Assembly (NCBI GenBank): GCA_002431395.1
Contig: DJEU01000003.1
Coordinates: 1-48,453, forward strand
Source of the DNA: Lachnoclostridium sp. UBA5890
GTDB lineage: Bacteria; Bacillota; Clostridia; Lachnospirales; Lachnospiraceae
Length of the DNA: 48,453 nt
Direction of reading: 5' to 3'
The position numbers and the translations under genes were made by a program. Positions within the stretch are counted from its first letter, which is position 1; the number at the start of each line of letters is the position of its first letter. Positions 41,868 to 48,453 of the stretch are shown one piece after another. The notes under the pieces were generated by a model that did not search any database, was not told the DNA's origin, and saw only the letters and a program-made list of their open reading frames with translations.

Positions 41868-42929
41868 ATGAAAAAGAGAAAATTATTGGGGCTGATTTTA
41901 TCTGTAGTGATGGTAGTGACCATGCTTGGAGGATGTGGTGCCTCAAATAACAAAACAAGCAGTGGAGATGGAGGCTCAGGAGACGGAAAAGATTTGATTA
42001 CAATCGGCTTTTCCCAGGTAGGAGCAGAATCTGATTGGCGTACAGCCAATACAGAATCTATGAAATCCACATTTACAGAAGCAAATGGATATCGATTGAT
42101 TTTTGATGATGCTCAGCAAAAGCAAGAAAATCAGTTGAAAGCAATTCGTAACTTTATTCAGCAGGAAGTAGATTACATCGTACTTGCTCCGGTAACGGAA
42201 TCCGGTTGGGATGCGGTATTGAAAGAAGCAAAAGATGCAGACATCCCGGTAATTATCGTTGACCGTATGGTTGATGTATCGGATGATAGTTTGTATACTG
42301 CGTGGGTTGGTTCTAACTTCAAGCTGGAAGGTCAAAAAGCATGTGCCTGGTTGAAAGCCTATCAGGAAGCGAAGAAAATTGATAAGATCAACATTGTTGA
42401 CATTCAGGGTACCATTGGTGCATCCGCACAGATCGGACGTACAGAAGCTTTGAATGAAGCAGTGAAAGCAAATGGCTGGAATCTTCTTGCACAGCAGACC
42501 GGTGAATTTACACAGGCAAAAGGACAGGAAGTCATGGAGTCTATGTTGAAGCAGTACAAAGATATCAACGTAGTATATTGTGAAAATGATAATGAGGCAT
42601 TTGGTGCTATTGATGCTATCGAAGCAGCTGGAAAAACCGTCGGACCAGATGGTGACATCCTTGTAATGTCCTTTGATACAACAAAAGCCGGTATTACAGA
42701 TACACAGTCTGGAAAGATTATCCTTAACACAGAGTGCAATCCGCTTCATGGACCACGTGTGGAAGAGATTATTAAAACTCTTGAGAGTGGCGGAACTCCA
42801 GAGAAAAAAGCCTATGTGGAAGAAGGTGTGTTCGCACATGGCGATGAAGTACCTAGTGTGACAGTTGACGACCAGAAATACGATGTAACCAAAGTTACAA
42901 AAGAAGTTGTTGATGGACGTGCATACTAA
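41868..42929 (+). CDS. ytfQ: Sugar-binding lipoprotein, YtfQ-like (galactofuranose-type)
   Basis: This 353-residue lipoprotein has lipobox LGGC and a periplasmic-binding-protein fold. The start of the mature domain, TIGFSQVGAESDWR, and DAQQKQENQ, APVTESGWD, DIQGTIGAS closely resemble YtfQ, the galactofuranose-binding protein of enterobacteria. AAGGAGGT fits ATG 41868, not ATG 41862. In this organism the ligand could be galactofuranose or a related sugar. It is followed by a terminator-like hairpin before the ATPase gene. Confidence 0.85.
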   Translation: MKKRKLLGLILSVVMVVTMLGGCGASNNKTSSGDGGSGDGKDLITIGFSQVGAESDWRTANTESMKSTFTEANGYRLIFDDAQQKQENQLKAIRNFIQQEVDYIVLAPVTESGWDAVLKEAKDADIPVIIVDRMVDVSDDSLYTAWVGSNFKLEGQKACAWLKAYQEAKKIDKINIVDIQGTIGASAQIGRTEALNEAVKANGWNLLAQQTGEFTQAKGQEVMESMLKQYKDINVVYCENDNEAFGAIDAIEAAGKTVGPDGDILVMSFDTTKAGITDTQSGKIILNTECNPLHGPRVEEIIKTLESGGTPEKKAYVEEGVFAHGDEVPSVTVDDQKYDVTKVTKEVVDGRAY

Positions 42930-42964
42930 TTTTCAATCCTAATCTTTACAAAAATTGAATATGC

Positions 42965-43010
42965 GGCGTGGTAGAAAGGCAGAAGCCTAATCAACTGCCA
43001 CGCCATTTTT
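42965..43010 (+). terminator. Attenuating terminator between binding-protein and ATPase genes
   Basis: GGCGTGGTAG pairs with CTGCCACGCC (one wobble), followed by ATTTTTAT. Such internal hairpins usually keep binding-protein mRNA in excess over the membrane genes. Confidence 0.8.
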
Positions 43011-43053
43011 ATACTCAAAAATAGCGGAAAGGCAGAAGAAAGCAGGTGAGTGT

Positions 43054-44571
43054 ATGGAAAAAGAAATTGTGTTACGTATGACAAATATATCCAAGTCATT
43101 TCCTGGGGTAAAGGCACTGCAAAATGTGGACTTTGCACTTCGAAAAGGCGAAATTCATGCTCTTATGGGAGAAAATGGTGCGGGAAAATCTACACTGATC
43201 AAGGTGCTTACTGGCGTATATTCCATGGATGAGGGCGGGATACAGATGGGAGAAAGTGGAGAAAACATTGTAAACCGCTCTCCTCAGGAAGCACAGGAAC
43301 ATGGAATCAGTACAGTATACCAGGAAGTGAACTTGTGTCCAAACCTGTCAGTGGCAGAAAATCTCTTTATCGGAAGAGAACCAAGAAAACTTGGATTTAT
43401 TGACTGGCGTTCCATGAATAAGCAGGCAGAAGAATTGTTGAAAAGTCTGGACATCACGGCGGGGGCGACGGATAAATTGGAAGAATGTTCTATCGCCAAG
43501 CAGCAAATGATTGCGATTGCCAGGGCAGTAGCGATGAAATGTCAGGTGTTGATCCTGGACGAACCTACTTCTTCGCTGGATGATGAAGAAGTAGAAAAAC
43601 TTTTTGTTCTGATGCGGCGTCTTCGTGAACAGGGAGTTGGCATTATCTTTGTTACTCATTTTTTGGAGCAGGTATATGAGGTCTGCGACCGTATTACGGT
43701 ACTTCGAAATGGAAAGCTGGTGGGAGAATATCCGGTGCAGGATCTTCCGCGAGTGGAATTGGTTGCAAAGATGATGGGGAAAAAGTTTGATGACCTTGCG
43801 GATATTAAAGGTTCGCATAAACAACTGGAAAAATTTGAACCGGTTATTGAGGCAGAACAGGTTGGAAGGCGTGGCAGCATCAAGCCGTTTGATTTTACTG
43901 TAAATAAAGGAGAAGTAGTGGGACTTACCGGACTTCTCGGATCGGGGCGCTCCGAATTAGTAAGAGCAATCTATGGGGCAGATAAACCGGATTGTGGTAC
44001 AATCAAAGTAAAAGGAAAAGAAGTGAAAATCAATTCGCCCCTTGATGCAATGAAACAGGGAATGGCATATCTTCCGGAAGACCGAAAAAAGGATGGCATT
44101 TTGGCAGATTTGTCCGTTCGTGAAAATATTATCATTGCATTGCAGGCAAAAAAAGGTATGTTTCATCCGATGAGCCGCAAAGAGATGGAAGAAGCAGCAG
44201 ATAAATACATTGAATTACTGCAGATAAAAACGGCAAGCAGAGAAACTCCGATCAAGAGTTTGTCTGGTGGTAACCAGCAAAAGGTGATTATTGGAAGATG
44301 GCTTTTGACCAATCCGGATTATCTGATTTTAGATGAGCCGACACGAGGTATCGACATTGGTACAAAGACAGAAATCCAGAAACTTGTGCTTGATCTGGCA
44401 GATCAGGGGATGGCTGTAACTTTCATTTCTTCGGAAATTGAGGAAATGCTTCGAACTTGTTCCCGCATGGGAGTTCTTCGTGACGGAAAGAAAGTTGGCG
44501 AGATTAGTGGAGAACAATTGACACAGGAAGGCATTATGAAAGCCATAGCAGGAGGTGGAGACAATGAGTAA
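43054..44571 (+). CDS. ytfR: Sugar ABC transporter ATP-binding protein, YtfR-like
   Basis: This 505-residue protein has two fused ATPase domains. The first has GENGAGKST (39-47) and VLILDEPTSSLD. The second has a degenerate P-loop GLLGSGRSE, a good signature SGGNQQKV and YLILDEPTRGID. This is the usual form for CUT2-class importers. It overlaps the permease start by 8 bp. Confidence 0.92.
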   Translation: MEKEIVLRMTNISKSFPGVKALQNVDFALRKGEIHALMGENGAGKSTLIKVLTGVYSMDEGGIQMGESGENIVNRSPQEAQEHGISTVYQEVNLCPNLSVAENLFIGREPRKLGFIDWRSMNKQAEELLKSLDITAGATDKLEECSIAKQQMIAIARAVAMKCQVLILDEPTSSLDDEEVEKLFVLMRRLREQGVGIIFVTHFLEQVYEVCDRITVLRNGKLVGEYPVQDLPRVELVAKMMGKKFDDLADIKGSHKQLEKFEPVIEAEQVGRRGSIKPFDFTVNKGEVVGLTGLLGSGRSELVRAIYGADKPDCGTIKVKGKEVKINSPLDAMKQGMAYLPEDRKKDGILADLSVRENIIIALQAKKGMFHPMSRKEMEEAADKYIELLQIKTASRETPIKSLSGGNQQKVIIGRWLLTNPDYLILDEPTRGIDIGTKTEIQKLVLDLADQGMAVTFISSEIEEMLRTCSRMGVLRDGKKVGEISGEQLTQEGIMKAIAGGGDNE

Positions 44572-45616
44572 ATTGAAAAAAATAACGTCAGCACGATTGT
44601 TTTTGCCGATAGTTTGTCTGATCGCTGTATTGATGGCGAACTTAATCACGACACCTGGTTTTTTTAAAGTATCAATCAACAACGGTGTGCTGTATGGTTA
44701 TATTGTAGATGTAATTAACCGTGCCTCTGAGCTGGTTATTCTTGCCATTGGTATGACCCTTGTAACAGCAGCATCGGGCGGGCAGGATATTAGTGTAGGA
44801 GCAGTGATGGCAGTTTCCGCAGCGGTCTGCTGCCGGATTTTGGCAGGCGGAGAAGTTTCTGTAAATGAACTGGCTGCACCGATGGGACTGGCAATACTGG
44901 CAGCCCTTGGAGCTTCCGCATTGTGTGGAGCATTTAATGGTTTTTTGGTATCAAAATTGAACATTCAACCGATGGTCGCCACGCTGATCTTATTTACAGC
45001 AGGTCGAGGAATTGCACAGCTTTTCACAGACGGACAAATTACTTATATTCGCGTGGATTCCTACAAAGTACTCGGAGGGTATATCGGCAATATTCCGGTG
45101 CCTGTACCGATCTTTTTGGCAATCATTATGATCATTATTGTGAATCTTGTGTTGAAAAAAACGGCACTTGGTTTATACATTGAAAGTGTAGGCGTTAATG
45201 GTACAGCCTCCAGACTTGTAGGATTAAATTCAACGATGATTAAATTTATCACTTATGTAATCTGTGGTGTTCTTGCAGGCTTTGCAGGAATTATTGCATC
45301 CAGCCGTATCTATTCAGCAGATGCGAATAACATCGGTTTAAACTTAGAAATGGACGCCATCTTAGCGGTAGCACTTGGTGGAAATGTTTTAGGTGGTGGT
45401 AAATTTAGTTTGATGGGATCGGTAATTGGAGCATATACGATTCAGGCTTTGACAACAACGTTGTATGCGATGAACGTTGCAGCAGACCAGCTGCCGGTTT
45501 ATAAGGCTATTGTCGTTGTTATTATTGTGACATTGCAAAGTCCGGTATTCCGAACGTTTATTGAAAAGCAACGTGCGAAAAAGCAAAAAAACGCTGTCGT
45601 GGAAGGAGGTAAATAG
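44564..45616 (+). CDS. ytfT: Sugar ABC transporter permease, YtfT-like
   Basis: This 350-residue polytopic CUT2 permease has about eight to ten spans. It carries the typical GGQDISVGAVMA and ALGGNVLGGGKFSLMG segments. ATG 44564 lies eight bases after GGAGG, inside the end of the ATPase gene. It is paired with the next permease to make a heterodimeric channel. Confidence 0.88.
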   Translation: MSKLKKITSARLFLPIVCLIAVLMANLITTPGFFKVSINNGVLYGYIVDVINRASELVILAIGMTLVTAASGGQDISVGAVMAVSAAVCCRILAGGEVSVNELAAPMGLAILAALGASALCGAFNGFLVSKLNIQPMVATLILFTAGRGIAQLFTDGQITYIRVDSYKVLGGYIGNIPVPVPIFLAIIMIIIVNLVLKKTALGLYIESVGVNGTASRLVGLNSTMIKFITYVICGVLAGFAGIIASSRIYSADANNIGLNLEMDAILAVALGGNVLGGGKFSLMGSVIGAYTIQALTTTLYAMNVAADQLPVYKAIVVVIIVTLQSPVFRTFIEKQRAKKQKNAVVEGGK

Positions 45617-45618
45617 AT

Positions 45619-46647
45619 ATGGGTATTTTTCAATCAAAAACAAGTACGAAGAAACGAATTAATGGAAACACCTTCCTTCTTATCATTACGGTTGTTCTTT
45701 TTGTGGTAATGTATGGTGCAGGAATGATTATGTTTGAAGATAAAGGATTTGCAAAACCACAGATGTTTCTCAATCTTTTTATCGACAATGCAGGACTTTT
45801 AGTTATTGCAGTAGGTCAGACGATAGTTATGATCACAGGTGGCATTGATATCTCTGTCGGATCGGTAACGGCATTGGTATGTATGGCAGCAGCCAATCAG
45901 ATGGAAAATCATGGGATGAATGCATATACAGCGATTGCCCTGGCACTTGTTATCGGGCTTTTGTATGGTATTGTTCAAGGATATTTGATTTCCTATCTTG
46001 AGATCCAGCCGTTTATAGTTAGTCTGGCAGGTCTGTTTTTTGGACGTGGACTTACTTCGATGATCAGTACAGAAATGATTTCGATTAAAAATGAGACATT
46101 TCTTGCTTGGGCAAATTATAAAATTTATCTGCCAATTGGATCATACAGCCGAAGAGGAGTGTTTCATCCGGCGTACATTTATCCGACAGTAGTCGCGGCG
46201 CTCATCATTGTTGTAATTATCGCAATCGTTATGAAGTTTACAAAATTTGGTAGAGATGTATACGCCGTCGGTGGAAATGCACAAAGCGCAATGATGATGG
46301 GACTGAATGTTAGAAAGACCAAATTTAAGGCCTACATCTTAAATGGTGTGCTTGCCGGATGTGGTGGATTTCTTTTCTGCTTGAACAGCTGTTCCGGATT
46401 TGTAGAGCAGGCGAAAGGTCTTGAAATGGATGCTATTTCTGCTTCTGTTATTGGAGGAACTCTTTTAAGTGGTGGCGTTGGAACGCCATTCGGAACCATC
46501 TTTGGTGTATTGATCAAAGGAACTATTTCCAGTTTGATCACAACCCAGGGTACATTATCCAGCTGGTGGGTACGAATCGTTCTTTCCGCATTGCTATGCT
46601 TCTTCATTGTATTGCAGGCTGTGTTTGCACATTTTAAAAAGAAATAA
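45619..46647 (+). CDS. yjfF: Sugar ABC transporter permease, YjfF-like
   Basis: This 342-residue CUT2 permease has GGIDISVGSVTAL, ALEMDAI-like and IGGTLLSGGVGTPFGTIFG motifs and a GTLSSWW region, all close to YjfF of the galactofuranose system. Two permease genes in a row are typical of this importer. It begins 2 bp after the previous stop, with GGAGG upstream. A weak AT-rich hairpin and T-run follow. Confidence 0.9.
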   Translation: MGIFQSKTSTKKRINGNTFLLIITVVLFVVMYGAGMIMFEDKGFAKPQMFLNLFIDNAGLLVIAVGQTIVMITGGIDISVGSVTALVCMAAANQMENHGMNAYTAIALALVIGLLYGIVQGYLISYLEIQPFIVSLAGLFFGRGLTSMISTEMISIKNETFLAWANYKIYLPIGSYSRRGVFHPAYIYPTVVAALIIVVIIAIVMKFTKFGRDVYAVGGNAQSAMMMGLNVRKTKFKAYILNGVLAGCGGFLFCLNSCSGFVEQAKGLEMDAISASVIGGTLLSGGVGTPFGTIFGVLIKGTISSLITTQGTLSSWWVRIVLSALLCFFIVLQAVFAHFKKK

Positions 46648-46670
46648 TTTCTAGAAAGAAATTGTTTTTT
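46646..46670 (+). terminator. Weak terminator after the sugar operon
   Basis: AATTTC pairs with GAAATT over a short loop, followed by GTTTTTT. The stem is AT-rich, so termination may be partial. Confidence 0.45.
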
Positions 46671-46695
46671 ACCGCATTGTGTGATAGTATTAGGG

Positions 46696-46718
46696 TATAA
46701 TAAAAGGCAAAAAGCCTT
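46696..46718 (+). promoter_or_regulatory. pyrE -10 region and leader hairpin
   Basis: A perfect TATAAT (46696-46701) has no good -35 hexamer. A small stem AAGGC-AAAAA-GCCTT (46704-46718) lies between it and the GGAGG of pyrE. No PyrR-type attenuator is recognisable. Confidence 0.4.
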
Positions 46719-46741
46719 GCAAGCAGGAGGTTCAAAAGAAG

Positions 46742-47419
46742 ATGGAACAGTATAAACAGGAATTTATCGAATTTATGGTGGAAAGCGATGTATTGAAATT
46801 TGGCGATTTCACATTGAAAAGCGGAAGAAAATCCCCATTCTTTATGAATGCCGGAGCATATGTCACGGGATCCCAGTTAAAGCGTCTCGGTGAATATTAT
46901 GCCAAAGCAATCCATGACAATTACGGAGATGACTTCGACGTATTGTTTGGACCGGCATACAAGGGAATTCCACTCAGCGTAGCAACGACAATCGCATTTT
47001 CAGAATTGTACGGAAAAGAGATCCGCTACTGCTCCAACCGTAAAGAGGTAAAAGACCATGGCGACACCGGAATCTTACTTGGCAGCAAGATCAAAGATGG
47101 CGACAAAGTAGTCATTATTGAAGATGTTACCACATCCGGAAAATCCATCGAAGAGACATTCCCTATCGTGAAAGCGCAGGGGGATGTCGAAATCATCGGA
47201 CTTATGGTTTCCTTGAACCGAATGGAAAAAGGCAAGGGCGACAAATGTGCATTGGATGAGATCAAAGAACTTTACGGAATGCAGGCAAATGCCATTGTAA
47301 CCATGGACGAAGTCATTGAACATCTGTACAATAAGCCATGCCAGGGTAAAGTTGTGATCGACGATGCCATGAAGGAAAAAATTGATTCGTATTATGCTCA
47401 GTACGGAGCCGTGAAATAA
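46742..47419 (+). CDS. pyrE: Orotate phosphoribosyltransferase
   Basis: This 225-residue enzyme joins orotate and PRPP to form OMP. The PRPP-binding motif VVIIEDVTTSGKSIEE is intact, and FGPAYKGIPLS and FTLKSGRKSPFFMN are typical. GGAGG precedes ATG 46742. It lies 8.2 kb from pyrD, beyond the sugar cassette, with its own promoter hint and a strong terminator. Confidence 0.95.
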   Translation: MEQYKQEFIEFMVESDVLKFGDFTLKSGRKSPFFMNAGAYVTGSQLKRLGEYYAKAIHDNYGDDFDVLFGPAYKGIPLSVATTIAFSELYGKEIRYCSNRKEVKDHGDTGILLGSKIKDGDKVVIIEDVTTSGKSIEETFPIVKAQGDVEIIGLMVSLNRMEKGKGDKCALDEIKELYGMQANAIVTMDEVIEHLYNKPCQGKVVIDDAMKEKIDSYYAQYGAVK

Positions 47420-47480
47420 GAGGTATAAGGCAAATAGATGCGAAAAATGGGACTATTGGGAGAAAAAACTTAAGAAAGCA

Positions 47481-47540
47481 AAAAATCACTTGCATTTGAT
47501 AGTGTATCGTGTTATACTGTCAAAAAGCAAGTGATTTTTA
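47481..47540 (+). terminator. Long double-stem terminator after pyrE
   Basis: AAAATCACTTGC pairs with GCAAGTGATTTT; within it TTTGATAGTGTA pairs with TATACTGTCAAA using wobbles. The stem ends in TTTTT. It is unusually long for a terminator. Confidence 0.85.
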
Positions 47541-47617
47541 GTCTAGTATAAAATAAGTGAAGAGTCGAATAAGTTGGTATATCATTCTTGCTTTAAATTC
47601 CAGAAAACAATTACAAA

Positions 47618-47672
47618 GCAGGAGTGAACCGGATTAGGGAAAGTGAAATTTTTTTCATTACAAAACTCCTGC
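47618..47672 (+). promoter_or_regulatory. Inverted repeat in the leader of the Rpn-like gene
   Basis: GCAGGAGT (47618-47625) is complementary to ACTCCTGC (47665-47672). Each arm is preceded by ATTACAAA. The inner part contains a smaller AT stem. The right arm ends 23 bp before the start codon. This may be a leader structure or operator. The other bases of 47541-47617 show nothing I can name. Confidence 0.5.
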
Positions 47673-47695
47673 CAAACACAGAAGGGAGAGTTTGA

Positions 47696-48453
47696 ATGAA
47701 GAAGAAAAACAGAACCAAAGCGAAAACGCAGCCAGTGGTGATACGAAATTACAGGGACACTTTATTCCGTATGCTGTACCGGAACAAAAAGAGACTGCTT
47801 TCTCTATTCAACGCGGTCAATGGGACGCAGTATGACAATCCGGATGATCTGACTATCACTACGCTGGATGGTGTATTATATCTGGGGATGAAGAATGACG
47901 TGTCCTGTATCATCGATATGATGATGCAATTGTATGAACATCAGTCGACGGTTAATCCAAACATGCCATTGCGCAACTTATTTTATGTGTCGGATCTGCT
48001 GCAGAAATATATTTATGAAGAAGGTCTCGACATTTATTCCCATAAGCAGATCAAAATTCCGACGCCGAAGTTTGTGGTATTTTACAATGGAGATGAGGAA
48101 CAGCCGGAGAGGAAAGAAATTCGCTTGTCGAAAGCTTTTTCTGCCAATACCGGCGAAACTAACATGGAATTGGTTGTGCTTCAGATCAATATCAACAAAG
48201 GACAGAACGAAGAATTGAAAGCAGCCTGCAAAACCCTGCAGGAATACGCGGAGTTTACGGAAAGAGCGCGTGAACATAGAAAAGAAATGGAAATTGAGGA
48301 TGCGATACGGACAACGATAGACGAATGCATCCGGGATGGAATCTTAAAAGATTTTTTGCTAAAGAATAAGGCGGAGGTGTATCACATGTGCTTGTATGAA
48401 TTTGATGTGGAATTACATGAAAGAGTTCTTCGGGAAGAAGAAAGAGAGGAAGG
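47696..48453 (+). CDS. Rpn/PD-(D/E)XK-family protein, partial (runs off window)
   Basis: An open reading frame of 252 codons begins at ATG 47696 with GGGAG upstream and is still open at the window end. The sequence RNYRDTLFRMLYRNK, the LMKNDVSC-like segment LGMKNDVSCIIDM and LYEHQSTVNPNMPLR match the Rpn-like nuclease/transposase-related family very common in Lachnospiraceae. These proteins are thought to have PD-(D/E)XK folds. D in NDVSCIIDM and EHQS with Q form the likely active-site region. The later part is acidic and helical. The biological role is unclear. Confidence 0.82.
   Translation, partial: MKKKNRTKAKTQPVVIRNYRDTLFRMLYRNKKRLLSLFNAVNGTQYDNPDDLTITTLDGVLYLGMKNDVSCIIDMMMQLYEHQSTVNPNMPLRNLFYVSDLLQKYIYEEGLDIYSHKQIKIPTPKFVVFYNGDEEQPERKEIRLSKAFSANTGETNMELVVLQININKGQNEELKAACKTLQEYAEFTERAREHRKEMEIEDAIRTTIDECIRDGILKDFLLKNKAEVYHMCLYEFDVELHERVLREEEREE

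Noticed and set aside
42965..43010. Operon break after the binding-protein gene
   Set aside because: The downstream genes have no separate promoter visible; the hairpin is better read as partial termination.

Overview
The window reads as a chromosomal segment of a spore-forming, Gram-positive gut Clostridium relative, most likely family Lachnospiraceae. The support is sequence-level: moderate-to-low GC, strong GGAGG ribosome binding sites, TTGACA/TATAAT-type promoters, a spoVA spore locus, single-membrane lipoproteins with lipoboxes, BspA-like surface repeats, and a YesMN-type sensor/regulator pair beside a sugar ABC transporter. I do not name a genus.

Layout. (1) 1-833: five tRNA genes (Asn, Glu, a CAT tRNA, Asp, Leu) with a hairpin-rich spacer, closed by a two-way terminator. 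(2) 832-3726: a SanA/YdcF-like envelope protein and a TrpB2-type tryptophan synthase beta chain (minus), divergent from nth (plus). (3) 3831-8197: a minus-strand phospholipid operon (PAP2 phosphatase, LPG-synthase-like flippase, pssA, psd) divergent from uppP, plus a 30-residue membrane ORF overlapping the end of psd. (4) 8296-10535: a cell-wall amidase and spoVAA-AB-AC. (5) 10633-14187: a hotdog thioesterase followed by a MoxR / DUF58 / DUF4129-like membrane module. (6) 14188-20476: a pair of 57-bp-spaced palindromic repeats, then a secreted-protein operon: a 1310-residue chimera (two CBM2-like modules, Thr/Pro linker, subtilase-like domain, HxxxDxxxH phospholipase-C-like domain, two C-terminal beta-sandwiches) and two tandem leucine-rich-repeat proteins whose 3' ends are almost identical.

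(7) 20551-27019: lysA (minus), then a type II topoisomerase pair (parE, parC) and tcdA. (8) 27112-31046: an orphan CMP-sugar synthetase (neuA-like) and a 1049-residue secreted Cys/His-repeat protein. (9) 31243-32124: a cold-shock gene and a 680-bp gene-free region with a long hairpin and a three-copy 53-bp tandem repeat. (10) 32125-38575: asd, a Nudix-like gene, pyrC, pyrF, a lipoprotein gene, pyrK and pyrD, apparently one operon. (11) 38606-46647: YesN/YesM-like two-component system and a YtfQRT-YjfF-like (galactofuranose-type) ABC importer. (12) 46742-47419: pyrE, separated from the other pyr genes by that sugar cassette. (13) 47696-end: an Rpn/PD-(D/E)XK-family gene cut by the window edge.

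The most unusual material is the secreted operon at 14.5-20.5 kb. The giant protein joins binding, protease-like and lipase-like domains, but a key oxyanion-hole position of its subtilase domain appears altered. Other points of note are the mosaic LRR duplication, the repeat families at 0.44, 14.2 and 31.7 kb, the apparent interruption of a pyr operon by a sugar-uptake cassette, and the spoVA locus that ends after spoVAC. All assignments are by eye from motifs and family knowledge; no database search was run.
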